Shown here: piece after piece, positions 1 through 8,649 of the stretch
Numbering within the stretch: the first letter of the stretch is position 1
Layout: each line of letters begins with the position of its first letter
Assembly (NCBI GenBank): GCA_903907995.1
Contig: CAIVQH010000028.1
Location: forward strand, 1 to 41,711
Length of the DNA stretch: 41,711 nucleotides
Direction: 5' to 3'
From: an uncultured Verrucomicrobiota bacterium
Lineage (GTDB): Bacteria; Verrucomicrobiota; Verrucomicrobiia; Limisphaerales; UBA9464
Notes under the pieces: generated by a model
What the model was told of the DNA's origin: nothing
Seen by the model: the letters and a program-made list of their open reading frames with translations, nothing else
The model's database searches: none
Program-made: the position numbers and the translations under genes

Positions 1-445
1 CCGGCTCGCTCCGCTCGCCTCCGCTTCAGCGCGCCGCCCCACGGCGTCCAAGTGTCACCCATGCGGTGAGCACAAAGTGTTACCCATGCGGTGATCGAGC
101 GCCGGACGCTCGCCCCACCGGGGTTTCTTTCGACCGCCAGCGCCAGCTCTCGCCGGGCCCTAACAGGTTTGCTGGAAGAGCTAACCACGGTGAAAAGATG
201 CGCCCCGGACTGAGCCGGTCCGGTAGCCACTCGCACTATCCGCGTAACCTTCATGCCTCCCGGCAGTCTCTAGCGTTGACCTCATGAAAGGCTGCCTTGT
301 CCCTAAGGGACCATCGCCCTTGCCCGACCTGACCCAACACGGGTCACGGGACCACATTCCTTTGGATTAGGATCCGTGCCCTTCCATGAGCCCGATTGGT
401 TGGCAATACACACCTCCCTCGTCTCACTCAAAACATCGTAACATC
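1..445. other. Left-edge non-coding stretch with relic repeat
   Basis: I see no convincing gene here. The only structure is a tandem 20-nt repeat at 50-94, listed separately. Translations of this stretch are short and low in complexity, with no recognisable domain. It may be the decayed end of a mobile element, but that is inference. Confidence 0.5.
50..94. repeat. Tandem 20-nt repeat, two copies 5 nt apart
   Basis: The copies at 50-69 and 75-94 have the form AAGTGTYACCCATGCGGTGA and differ at one base. From memory, AGTGTTACCCATG-type sequences are often found at the edges of IS481/IS3-like integrase genes, so this could be an insertion-sequence terminus or relic. No transposase lies in the visible sequence. 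Confidence 0.6.
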
Positions 446-862
446 ATGAAGCTAAGCATTATCAGTCCCAGTTGTGGCGCCATCGTCGCCCTGCTCTTCG
501 CCGCCTCCCTGGCCCACGCCGCCGACGCCAACGGCAAATGGAGCTGGACCTCCCCCGGCCGCAACGGCGGCCCCGACCGTACCAACACACTGACCCTCAA
601 GGTCGAAGGCACCAAACTGACCGGCAACGTGGCGGCGCCCGGACGCGATGGAAAAGTCAACGAAACCGCGATTTCCGACGGCAAGCTCGACGGCGACACC
701 GTGGCGTTCTCGGTGACCCGCGAATTCAACGGCAACTCCTTCACCGCCAAATACAACGGCAAGGTTGCTGCCGACGAGATCACCGGCAAGATCGAGACCA
801 CCCGCAATGGCGAGGCCCAGTCCCGCGACTGGAAAGCCAAGCGGGTCACCGACGCTAAGTAA
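446..862 (+). CDS. Small secreted protein of unknown function
   Basis: The product is 138 residues. A signal peptide is clear: a basic N-terminus, a hydrophobic core at about 10-20, and an AHA-AD cleavage site near residue 25. The mature part is rich in Gly, Lys, Thr and Asn and alternates short strand-like segments (LTLKVEG, LTGNVAAPG, VAFSVTREF, FTAKYNGKV, ITGKIETT). It resembles the small periplasmic beta-sandwich/lipocalin-like proteins common in Planctomycetes and Verrucomicrobia. I chose the ATG at 446 over the in-frame ATG at 386 because only the shorter form begins with a proper signal peptide. The gene stands alone on the plus strand, ends in a good terminator, and converges on the minus-strand sensory operon. 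The function is not known to me. Confidence 0.8.
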   Translation: MKLSIISPSCGAIVALLFAASLAHAADANGKWSWTSPGRNGGPDRTNTLTLKVEGTKLTGNVAAPGRDGKVNETAISDGKLDGDTVAFSVTREFNGNSFTAKYNGKVAADEITGKIETTRNGEAQSRDWKAKRVTDAK

Positions 863-893
863 GCAAACCAGTAAGCGGACCACGGTCCCCGAC

Positions 894-926
894 GGGCGCA
901 TCCGGCCACTGATGCGCCCTTGTTTT
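894..926 (+). terminator. Rho-independent terminator
   Basis: A perfect 9-bp stem (GGGCGCATC, 894-902, with GATGCGCCC, 911-919) encloses an 8-nt loop and is followed by TTGTTTT. It lies 31 nt after the stop of the small secreted protein and would end its transcript. It could also help separate the converging minus-strand operon. Confidence 0.85.
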
Positions 927-1025
927 GACCGCACGGGAGTTGCGGCGATTTCAGCGAGGTGGCTCCGTCCCGGGACAGTTAGGAAAGTCACCGGCGCCTT
1001 GGAAGCTTCGGGACCTCTGCCGCCG

Positions 1026-2432
1026 TCAAAGCCGGTGAAGGTGCCGATCCTCGACCTGAACAGGTGAACAGGCAAAAGAGAGTCCTGGTTCAGCTTTGGC
1101 ATCCGACACGGGACCCGATCCGTCTGCTTTTCCCGGGGAGGACAGCGCACGAACCTTGACGGTGAAGTGAAAGCAGGTGCCGGAACCGGGCTGGCCGGTG
1201 AAGCCCATGCTGCCACCCATGAGCACGGTGAGCCGTGAGGCAATGGCCAGCCCGAGACCAATTCCATAGTATTTTCGGGTGGTGGAACTGTCGCGCATGG
1301 TGAAGGGCGCAAACAGCTTGTCGGCCAGCTCAGGGGCGATGCCCATCCCGGAGTCCTCCACCTCAAACCGCAGAGTGACGTCTCCGTCCCCCGTGGATTC
1401 GGCCGCGAGCCGGATATGGACACTCCCGGAAGGGGAGAATTTGACGGCATTGGACACAAGTTTGTCGAGGACCTGGCCCAATCGGTGCGGGTCGGCCAAG
1501 ACTCTCTCTGGAACTTGCGCTTCGACCTGGGCGAGGAGGGAGACCCGCTTCTTTCTGGCTTCGGCTGCGACGGCCGCCATGGCTTTCTCGATCAGATCGG
1601 CCGGGCTCAGCTCGGTGCAACGCAGTTCCAGCTTGCCGTTCTCGAGCCGGGTGAAATCAAGGATTTCGGTCAGCACGGTCAGGAGGGAGGAGCCGCTCCT
1701 CCGGATGGTTTGCGCAAAATCGCGCTGTTCCTCATCCAGGGAGGTGTCAAGCAGGAGGTCGGTCATGCCCAGAACCCCATTCAGCGGCGTGCGCAGCTCA
1801 TGGGTCATCACCGACAGGAACTCGCTCTTGGCGCGATGCCCCGCCTCGGCGGCCTTCTGGGCTTCCACCAGTGTCCGGTTCTTCAGCTCGAGCTCCTCGG
1901 TGCGATCCCGGACCATGCCCTCCAGGGTCGCGGTCTTCGCCCGGGCCTGCAGGATGAGGGCCCATTTTTTGGTCATGGCATGGGCCAGCTGGATCACCTC
2001 CACCGCATCGAAGGGCTTCTTCAGGATCACCAGGCTGTCGCTGTGGCCGACGCATTGGATGATCTGCTCCCAGGAGTAGTCCGAGTAGGCGGTGCAGATG
2101 ACGACCTGCAGGTCGGGATAGGCCTTCCAAAGGTGCCCGATGGTCTCCACCCCATCCCAACCCGGAGGCATGCGGCCATCGACAAAGGCCATGGCGTAGG
2201 GGCGGTTTTCGGCGAGGGCCCTCTGCACCTTGGCGAGGGCCTCCTGCCCCTGAAAGGCGGAGTCAATCTCGAAGTCATTGCCGAACGCGGGCGCCGCCAA
2301 CTCTTCAAAGACGGAAGCCTCCAGCGAATCGACCTGGGAGGAGGAATAGTCCGGGCACAGGATTTTTTTGAAGTCCTCGTGAATGGCGACGTTGTCGTCC
2401 ACGATGAGAATGCGGATTTTTGGCGATTTCAT
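1026..2432 (-). CDS. Receiver-histidine kinase hybrid
   Basis: The product is 468 residues. An N-terminal receiver domain spans about 1-155, with the acidic pair D12/D13, the phospho-acceptor D85 in FVDGRMP, and the conserved KKP lysine near 139. A coiled linker leads to a HisKA domain with H211 in HELRTPLNG. The HATPase_c domain follows (N box VSNAVKFSPSG, G1 DSGMGIA, G2 GIGLGLA). There is no membrane segment, so it is cytoplasmic. A REC-HK order suggests that it is phosphorylated by an upstream kinase and relays onward. It is the last gene of a four-gene unit, 13 nt after the CHASE8 kinase, which is the obvious candidate partner. An AAGGT ribosome site precedes the ATG. The last ~35 residues carry no domain. 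Confidence 0.9.
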   Translation of the reverse strand: MKSPKIRILIVDDNVAIHEDFKKILCPDYSSSQVDSLEASVFEELAAPAFGNDFEIDSAFQGQEALAKVQRALAENRPYAMAFVDGRMPPGWDGVETIGHLWKAYPDLQVVICTAYSDYSWEQIIQCVGHSDSLVILKKPFDAVEVIQLAHAMTKKWALILQARAKTATLEGMVRDRTEELELKNRTLVEAQKAAEAGHRAKSEFLSVMTHELRTPLNGVLGMTDLLLDTSLDEEQRDFAQTIRRSGSSLLTVLTEILDFTRLENGKLELRCTELSPADLIEKAMAAVAAEARKKRVSLLAQVEAQVPERVLADPHRLGQVLDKLVSNAVKFSPSGSVHIRLAAESTGDGDVTLRFEVEDSGMGIAPELADKLFAPFTMRDSSTTRKYYGIGLGLAIASRLTVLMGGSMGFTGQPGSGTCFHFTVKVRALSSPGKADGSGPVSDAKAEPGLSFACSPVQVEDRHLHRL

Positions 2433-2445
2433 AATATTTGGACCT

Positions 2446-4830
2446 TTAGGCGGCGACGAGTTCCGGAGCGGGCATTCGTTCCGTCATTTGAGGGGGTGAA
2501 AAGGAGTTCTCAGGAGCGGCGGGCAGCTCGAGCACGAAGATTGCCCCGGTTCCCAGGCCGTCGCTGCAAGCCTGCAGCGAACCACCCATTTCCTTGGCGG
2601 CATTCGCCGCGCTGTGGAGGGCAAAGCCATGCCCATTTTTCTTGGTGGTGAAGCCGTGATTGAAGATGCGCAGCAGGTTCTCCCGGGGGATTCCGATGCC
2701 ATTATCAATCACCTCCAGGCGGACCAGGCCGGGCGCGCCGCGGGTGATGCCCAGGACCAGTTCCCGGCCGGCCTCCCTTGTTTCCAGGGCGTGGCAGGCA
2801 TTCCGGATGAGATTGATCAGGATTTGCAGGACCTTGTGGCGGTCCACCAGCACATGGCCGACCGCTTCAAACCGGCGGACAATTTGGATTTCATGACGCA
2901 GCACTCCGCCCAGGGCCATTCGCAGGGCGTCCTCGGCCAGCTCGGCGGGCGAAATGTTCTCGGAGCATCCGGAGACTTTGGCGAACGACTGCTGCGTCGC
3001 CACGATCTCCTTGATGTGATCAATGTTCTGCTGGAGCCCGCCCACCTCCCGCACCAGGTGCGTCTGCTCGACGGCGAGATTTTCCGCGACGGCCTGCAAG
3101 AGGTCGGGCAGCAGCCTTCCCCGCGGATCCTGGCCCAGGTATTCTGCCAGATCGCCCCGGTGTTCGCGGAGCAGGCCCACGGCCCGGGTGAGGGTCTGAG
3201 TTTTCGAACGGCGCAGCCGCTCCACAACCACGGCCGTCGCGGTATTGGCGCTGTTCAGCACATTGCCGACATTGTGGAGGACGGCGGTGGCCACCTCCGC
3301 CATGCCCGCCTGCCGGGAGGATTCCACCAGCTTGCGCTGCATGGCTGAGATCTGGTCGGCCGCCACCTTCTGCGCCGTGATGTCCAGCGACACTCCCCGC
3401 ACCCGGGCAGGCCGGAGCCCGTCCTTGTAGAATGAGACGCTGTCGCGCATCCAGACCGTGCGGCCATCCGCCGCCAGCACCCGATACTCCAGCTGGAAGG
3501 GTTCGCCGGCGCGGACCCCGCAACGGAACGCCTCCAGGACGCCCGCGCGGTCATCCGGGTGCAAATATTGCTCGCGAAAATCGGGGCTCTCCATCCAGAG
3601 GAGGGAAGCATGCCCGAGCAGGGATTCCACCTGCCGGCTGACAAAGGTCAGCCGCAGCGTCTCCGGATCCGCCTCCCACACAATTCCATTGAGGGAATTG
3701 ACCAGCGATTCGAATTTCTCCCGCGCCCGTCGCACCTCGTCCTCGGCGTGTCGCCGGTCCGTGATGTCCGAATGGGAGCCCGCGAACCGGACCGCGCGGC
3801 CCTGCGCGTCCCGGAGCGCCACTCCCCGCGAGAGAATCCAACGCGCCTGGCCGTTCTTGTGAATCGCCCTGAATTCCAGCTGGAAGGTGGTTTCGCTCCC
3901 GCCCAGATACTCCTCAATCCGCTGGAGCACCGCCTCCCCTTCGCCCGGATGGAGCAGCATCCGGAAGCTGTCGGGATGGTTCGGGATCTCCGCATCGGTG
4001 TAGCCCAGCATCTCCTTCCACCGGGGGGAGAAATAGACGGTGCCGGCGACCAGATCCATGTCCCAGATGCCGTCGCTGGAGCCCTGCACAGCCACCTCGA
4101 AACGTTGCTGGCTCTCCCGCAACTGGTGATCGCGCCGCTGGATCTGATCCAGCATCTGATTGAAGGCGCGCGTCAGGAGGCCGAGCTCGTCGGCTCCGAA
4201 TTCGGGAGCCCGGTTCGTGGTGGCCCCCTTTTCGCTGACGTCGTGCGCGACCTCCGCGAGGGCCGCGACCGGCCGGGTGATGTAGCCATGCAGGGCCGAG
4301 GAAAAGGGGACGATGATCAGCAAGGAGACGGCGAGCACGGCGGCCACCACCAGGGCATCCAGCCGGAACAGCTCCCGGCGGCGATCGCCGAAATTGGCCT
4401 GCAGAAAAAGCCGGCCGGCCGGACTTTCGCGGGCCAGGACCGGCAGGCCCAGATTGGCGAGGCCATTCGTGAAAACCACCTCCCCGGCGGGACCGGTTTT
4501 TCCTGCCGCCGACCCTCCCTCCACGACCCCGAACTGGGCGAACACCGCACCGGCCGGGTCGAAGACGACGGCGGCGGTGATGCTGGGGTTGGCCTTGAGG
4601 GTGGACAGCACCTCCGCCGCCGATTGGCGGTCGTCAAACGCCAGCGGGGCCGCACAATTCCGGGCGACCACCGCACCCAGGGACCGGAGCGACGCGACAA
4701 ATGCCTGGCGAAAGTTGACCGATTGAAACCAGAAGAGTCCCGCACACGCGACCGTGAGCGCGATGCCGCAGGTGCTCAGGGTGATCCAGAGCAGCTTGCG
4801 GCGGATGGGAAGGTCTTTGATGATTTTCAT
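2446..4830 (-). CDS. CHASE8-HAMP-PAS-PAS sensor histidine kinase
   Basis: The product is 794 residues from the ATG at 4830; an in-frame TTG six bases earlier is a poorer start. A first membrane helix at about 12-34 is followed by a periplasmic domain to about 155 that resembles CHASE8, the sensor of YfiN-type proteins (NCAAPLAFDDRQSA motif). A second helix (about 158-182), HAMP (to about 235) and two PAS domains (about 240-360 and 370-490) follow. The phosphorylation region is atypical: the likely histidine is near residue 519 in VLHNVGNVLNS rather than the usual HELRTP. The C-terminal HATPase_c domain has N box LINLIRNACHAL and G1 DNGIGIP. It lies 12 nt after the YfiR-like gene, which suggests that YfiR-type periplasmic control acts on its CHASE8 domain. 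Confidence 0.88.
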   Translation of the reverse strand: MKIIKDLPIRRKLLWITLSTCGIALTVACAGLFWFQSVNFRQAFVASLRSLGAVVARNCAAPLAFDDRQSAAEVLSTLKANPSITAAVVFDPAGAVFAQFGVVEGGSAAGKTGPAGEVVFTNGLANLGLPVLARESPAGRLFLQANFGDRRRELFRLDALVVAAVLAVSLLIIVPFSSALHGYITRPVAALAEVAHDVSEKGATTNRAPEFGADELGLLTRAFNQMLDQIQRRDHQLRESQQRFEVAVQGSSDGIWDMDLVAGTVYFSPRWKEMLGYTDAEIPNHPDSFRMLLHPGEGEAVLQRIEEYLGGSETTFQLEFRAIHKNGQARWILSRGVALRDAQGRAVRFAGSHSDITDRRHAEDEVRRAREKFESLVNSLNGIVWEADPETLRLTFVSRQVESLLGHASLLWMESPDFREQYLHPDDRAGVLEAFRCGVRAGEPFQLEYRVLAADGRTVWMRDSVSFYKDGLRPARVRGVSLDITAQKVAADQISAMQRKLVESSRQAGMAEVATAVLHNVGNVLNSANTATAVVVERLRRSKTQTLTRAVGLLREHRGDLAEYLGQDPRGRLLPDLLQAVAENLAVEQTHLVREVGGLQQNIDHIKEIVATQQSFAKVSGCSENISPAELAEDALRMALGGVLRHEIQIVRRFEAVGHVLVDRHKVLQILINLIRNACHALETREAGRELVLGITRGAPGLVRLEVIDNGIGIPRENLLRIFNHGFTTKKNGHGFALHSAANAAKEMGGSLQACSDGLGTGAIFVLELPAAPENSFSPPQMTERMPAPELVAA

Positions 4831-4842
4831 GGGCAAAGCCGC

Positions 4843-5451
4843 TCAAAGTTCCCGGGTGCGGACGAGCCGGCCCACGCTGGCCAGCTTGGAACTGACCTTG
4901 AGTCCGGCGGCGGCGGCGCGCTCAAGATTCAGGCAGACCCGGATGCGGTCTTCCTCGCGGGTAAAACCCACCATCCCGCCATCCTCGGCGAAGTGGTCCG
5001 TCTCACCGACGACGAGGGTGCCGGTGGGGCCGGCGAGCGCCTGCGCCTGCTTCGGACTGCTGCCCGCGGCCCGGGTGACGAAGAGAATTTGCAGCCCCTT
5101 CTCGGCCCGGGCCGGCATCACCGGTCTCACCTGGACCGGATGGCCCTCCACCTGTTTGCCTTCCAACAGGGCCTTCAGAATGGGGAGAGCCTCACCCCCA
5201 TCCAGGACTCCAATGACGAAAGGGCTGTCGGGCAGCGGAAGTGAACCGGCTGGCCATTCGACAAACTTGGCGAAATTGTAAAGGTACCCACCCTTGACCC
5301 GGTATTCCAGGGTGAGCGGCGATTCGGATTCTCCGACCGCGCGCAAAAATGCAAGGAGGCAGGCCCACGCCGTCAGGCGTAGCCAGGCGCGACCGGTGAA
5401 GCCCACCCTGGCGATTCCTGGTTTATGACCCGATATGGCACGGTTTATCAT
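4843..5451 (-). CDS. YfiR-like (DUF4154) periplasmic protein
   Basis: The product is 202 residues. A hydrophobic signal/anchor lies at about 20-38. The mature domain begins YRVKGGYLYNFAKFVEWP, a typical opening of the YfiR/DUF4154 family. Later family features are FVIGVLDGG, GLQILFVTR, TLVVGETDHFAEDGGMVGF and the terminal VSSKLASVGRLVR. In Pseudomonas, YfiR is a periplasmic repressor that binds the CHASE8-containing diguanylate cyclase YfiN. Here the neighbour with CHASE8 is a histidine kinase. The ATG at 5451 has GGAG six bases upstream and lies 11 nt after the receptor stop codon, so the two are surely co-transcribed. The longer in-frame ORF reaching to 5847 overlaps the receptor gene and is not used. 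Confidence 0.88.
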   Translation of the reverse strand: MINRAISGHKPGIARVGFTGRAWLRLTAWACLLAFLRAVGESESPLTLEYRVKGGYLYNFAKFVEWPAGSLPLPDSPFVIGVLDGGEALPILKALLEGKQVEGHPVQVRPVMPARAEKGLQILFVTRAAGSSPKQAQALAGPTGTLVVGETDHFAEDGGMVGFTREEDRIRVCLNLERAAAAGLKVSSKLASVGRLVRTREL

Positions 5452-5462
5452 GCGCTCCGGGG

Positions 5463-7526
5463 TCAGAATCGGTAGCCCAGTTTCACCCGGAAAGTGCGGC
5501 CGTCCTGCGGGATGGAATCCTGGGTGAAATCGGGCGAGACCGGGTCGCTGTAATGGCGGTCGAGGAGGTTGTAAACGCTGACGGAAATCTCCAGGCCCTT
5601 CGCCAGTTCCCGGGAGAACAGGGTCGCGTTGGCCAGCCAGTACGCGCCAACCCTGGCGCCGCTGGCCGTCTGACGGTCGCTCATGGCCTGGAGGTCGAAA
5701 CTGGCAAAAACCTGGTCGCGCCATACCGGCACGGAAAGCGCCAGCTTGGCCAGGTGTTCCGGAGAGTTGCTCAGGCTGGCCCCCGTCAGGGCGTCGCGGG
5801 TATCCGTGAAGGTATAGCTCAGCCGTGCCCGCAGACCGCTGGCCCACTGCCCCTCCAGCTCACCCTCCACACCCTTGGAAGTGACGTTGGAGAGGTTGTC
5901 GAAGAAGGACAGCCCGTCGGTGGGGTCCTTGCGATATCCGATCAATCCCCTGGCATCGGTGTAGAAGAGCGAACCTTCCAGGCGCCAGCGCTGGCCCAGC
6001 TTCTGTTCGTAAACGAGTTCGTAAGAACGGACCTTTTCCGGACCGAGGGCCGGATTGGACTTGTTTCCGAAAGCGATATAGTCCGACTCGTAAACATTTG
6101 GCTCACGAAAAGCCTGGCCATAAATCAGTTTGAGGGTGGTGAATTTCGTGGGCTCATAGATCAGGGCGGCCCTCGGATTCAGGGAGTCCCCATAGGCGCT
6201 GAAATGATCGTATCGCCCACCCACATTCAGAATCAGCTGTCGCCCCAGCCGGTATTCATCCTGGAGGAAGGCGCTGTAGATGGTGGCCGTATCACGTGAA
6301 TCCAGATACGTCACCGCTGGGAAAACGTCATAATTCTTCTGATCCAGCCGGAACTCGTAACGCATCTCCAACCCGGCGGTGAGCAGGTGTTTCTCAAAAA
6401 AGCTCCGGCTGACCTGAAATTCAGCCCCCACCGTCTCGGCCTGGGCCAGGTCCCGGTTCAGATAGACGGGTTGCAGCGGATCAAAATAGTCCACCGGATA
6501 TTGGGCATCGAAACGGTAGTGATCGTAATAGCTGCGCGCGGCGATCTCCCAATCATTCTCCAGGGTGGCCTGCAATTTGAGCGAGGCAAAGGCACGCTCA
6601 TCGATGGTGAAAAAGCGGGGATCGTTGAAGATCACCGTCTGGGCGTCGGTCGAATAGGGGGCGGTCGGCCAGGTCTTGCGCCGGTCAACAAAGCCCCCTT
6701 CAAACGAAATTGCCTTCCAGGAGATGCTGGCGAAGGCGCTCCGCGCCCAGCCACCATCCATGTTCTCGGCGACCCCCTCATGAATGGCGGAGAATTCGGG
6801 GTAGCTCAGCCGGGAATTGCCGGCACTGTCGTATAGGGAGCCGGAGAGCAGCATCTCCACCCCATTCTTGAACCGGTTCCCATAGGTGACCCTTCCCGTG
6901 CGGGTGTCCAGACTGCCCCCGGAGGCCGAGAGCTCCCCGCCGCCCACATCGGCCCCCTTGCGGGTGACGACATTGATGACTCCGAAGAAGGCGTTGTTGC
7001 CGTACAGTGAGGAGCCCGCTCCGCGGATCACCTCGACCTGCTCGATGAGATCGACATCGAGTACAAAATCAATTCCGCCGGCATTTTGACCGAAGATGGG
7101 ATCGTTGATCCGCTGGCCATCCACCGTGATCAGCAGTCGTCCACCGAAGTCTCCCGGACGGTTTACCCCCCGCAACCCGATGAACGTGTAGCCGCGGTCG
7201 TAGGTGGTATAGATTCCCCGGACTCCGCCCAGGATTTCGGCGAGCGTGCGGTAGCCGAACTTCTGAATTTCATCCCGCGTGACAATGCTCACCGAGGCCG
7301 GAGCCTCCGTGAGGCTCTGGTCGTGTTTGGAAGCCCCGTAAACCGTGGGCACCTTGATGGAACCGAGTTCCTCCAGGCTGAGGCTGGCGTAATCCCGCCC
7401 GATGTCGGGGCTGGGACCGGTCACGGGGTCATCCGCGTTCACCCACACCCCCGACGAAAGCCAGATCAGCCCCGTCAACGCAGCAGGGCGGAAAAGGCCG
7501 ACTGAGAATGGCTCAAGGGTTCGCAT
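5463..7526 (-). CDS. TonB-dependent outer-membrane receptor
   Basis: The product is 687 residues, a normal length for the family. A signal sequence (about 1-32) precedes a plug domain at about 60-190 with the usual landmarks: EAPASVSIVTRDEI, GLRGVNRPGDFGGRLLITVD and VEVIRGAGSSLYGNNAFFGVINVVT. The rest is a 22-strand beta-barrel ending in an aromatic residue (FRVKLGYRF), as expected for BAM-dependent insertion. The segment YASLSLEELGSIKVPTVYGAS just after the signal is typical of receptors found next to YfiR/DUF4154 genes. The substrate cannot be read from sequence. I chose the ATG at 7526; a GTG one codon earlier is also possible. It is the first gene of the receptor-YfiR-kinase-hybrid unit. 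Confidence 0.9.
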   Translation of the reverse strand: MRTLEPFSVGLFRPAALTGLIWLSSGVWVNADDPVTGPSPDIGRDYASLSLEELGSIKVPTVYGASKHDQSLTEAPASVSIVTRDEIQKFGYRTLAEILGGVRGIYTTYDRGYTFIGLRGVNRPGDFGGRLLITVDGQRINDPIFGQNAGGIDFVLDVDLIEQVEVIRGAGSSLYGNNAFFGVINVVTRKGADVGGGELSASGGSLDTRTGRVTYGNRFKNGVEMLLSGSLYDSAGNSRLSYPEFSAIHEGVAENMDGGWARSAFASISWKAISFEGGFVDRRKTWPTAPYSTDAQTVIFNDPRFFTIDERAFASLKLQATLENDWEIAARSYYDHYRFDAQYPVDYFDPLQPVYLNRDLAQAETVGAEFQVSRSFFEKHLLTAGLEMRYEFRLDQKNYDVFPAVTYLDSRDTATIYSAFLQDEYRLGRQLILNVGGRYDHFSAYGDSLNPRAALIYEPTKFTTLKLIYGQAFREPNVYESDYIAFGNKSNPALGPEKVRSYELVYEQKLGQRWRLEGSLFYTDARGLIGYRKDPTDGLSFFDNLSNVTSKGVEGELEGQWASGLRARLSYTFTDTRDALTGASLSNSPEHLAKLALSVPVWRDQVFASFDLQAMSDRQTASGARVGAYWLANATLFSRELAKGLEISVSVYNLLDRHYSDPVSPDFTQDSIPQDGRTFRVKLGYRF

Positions 7527-7629
7527 CACGATGGTTCACCAGCCGCTCGCCCGCGCACCGGGTCCGGCTTCAACCAGAGTCATCGGCTGCGTACTGGCGA
7601 ACCTGACCATAGGAATGCCCTTGCCGGGT

Positions 7630-7750
7630 GGGCGGGAAAACCCTCGCCCGGACTGGTAATGCATCCAGGAAGCCTGGCGTTTCCTCTGCCCCTGCAGGTT
7701 GGCACCGGAAACGGCGGGAAAGCCGATGGTTGCCTGGCAACGGGTGCCAA
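7630..7750 (-). promoter_or_regulatory. Structured leader upstream of the TonB receptor
   Basis: The stretch between cheR and the receptor gene holds nested inverted repeats. An outer 8-bp stem (TTGGCACC, 7699-7706, with GGTGCCAA, 7743-7750) encloses two hairpins, GTTGCCTGGCAAC at 7729-7741 and CGGC/GCCG around 7713-7726. Together they form a three-way-junction-like fold. Nearer the gene, 7630-7649 forms a further hairpin (GGGCGGG-AAAA-CCCtcGCCC). This could be a regulatory leader of the receptor operon or a terminator region after cheR. It matches no riboswitch class I can name. Confidence 0.4.
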
Positions 7751-7806
7751 GCGTGCCACTCGCCATCGATCCGTTGGCGGGACTCCCCGGCGGTCGGTCC
7801 TCGGGA

Positions 7807-8649
7807 TCAGCGGGCGGGAACAGCTGCGGACTTGGTCTGGTACACGGTGGCCTTGCCCAGCATTGAGGGGCTCCATTCCGGGTCCAGATTGATCGTGGTC
7901 TCGGCCGTACCCAGGAACAGGTAGCCCTGCGGCTGGAGGCATTGCCGGATGCGCTTCAGGATGCCCCGTTTCGATTCCACATCGAAATAGATCATCACAT
8001 TCCGGATGAAGACCACGTCAAACACGGGCATGATCGGCCACGGCTTCACCAGGTTCATCTGGCGGTATTCCACCATTTTTTTGACGTCGTCCTTGATGGT
8101 CCACTTCGTGTCGTTTTTGGTGAAGTGCTTCAGCAAAAAGGCCGCCGGAAGACCGCGATTGACCTCGATCTGGGAATACGTGCCCTCCCTGGCCTGATCG
8201 AGCACGGTGGTGGAAAGGTCGGTGCCCAAGATGGTGATGTTCCAATCCCGGAGCTGCGGGAAGTACTCCCGGATCAGCATGGCAATCGTGTAGAGTTCCT
8301 GGCCCGTGGAGCTGGCGGCCGACCAGATCGAGAGGCGTTTGACGCCCGCCCGCTGTTCGATCAGGCGGGGCAGGACATGGTGCCGGAGGGCCTCAAACGG
8401 ATGGAAGTCGCGGAAAAAGGAGGTCTCATTGGTGGTGAGCGCATCCATCACCTGCTCGTGAAACAGCACCGCCTTGCGATCGGTCCGCAGCTGGTCCACG
8501 AACTCATCCAGCGTGCCGAATCCCGACTGCCGCGCGATGGGTGTCAGGCGGGACTCGACCAGGTATTCCTTGCCCGGATCCAGGACGATGGCCGCCGTAT
8601 CCCGGGCGAAGTCCTGGATGAATTTGAAATTGTGACTCGAAATGGCCAT
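7807..8649 (-). CDS. cheR: CheR chemoreceptor methyltransferase
   Basis: The product is 280 residues, the usual CheR length. The N-terminal helical domain (about 1-80) carries SRLTPIARQSGFGTLDEFV. The S-adenosylmethionine-binding domain follows with the family variant SIWSAASSTGQELYTIAM of motif I (canonical CSTGEE) and a terminal FIRNVMIYFDVESK motif. It transfers methyl groups from SAM to glutamates of chemoreceptors. No NWETF-type tether is seen on the receptors in this window, so it should act by direct recognition. Its ATG directly follows the cheB stop (TAAATG), so the two are translationally coupled. It ends the chemosensory operon. Confidence 0.95.
   Translation of the reverse strand: MAISSHNFKFIQDFARDTAAIVLDPGKEYLVESRLTPIARQSGFGTLDEFVDQLRTDRKAVLFHEQVMDALTTNETSFFRDFHPFEALRHHVLPRLIEQRAGVKRLSIWSAASSTGQELYTIAMLIREYFPQLRDWNITILGTDLSTTVLDQAREGTYSQIEVNRGLPAAFLLKHFTKNDTKWTIKDDVKKMVEYRQMNLVKPWPIMPVFDVVFIRNVMIYFDVESKRGILKRIRQCLQPQGYLFLGTAETTINLDPEWSPSMLGKATVYQTKSAAVPAR

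Noticed and set aside
3559-5244. Plus-strand ORF of 561 codons
   Set aside because: Antisense of the CHASE8 kinase and YfiR-like genes, which have clear domains and signal features on the minus strand.
7530-7806. Cobalamin or cyclic di-GMP riboswitch before the receptor gene
   Set aside because: Structured, but I could not find the conserved B12 box or the GEMM core sequences.
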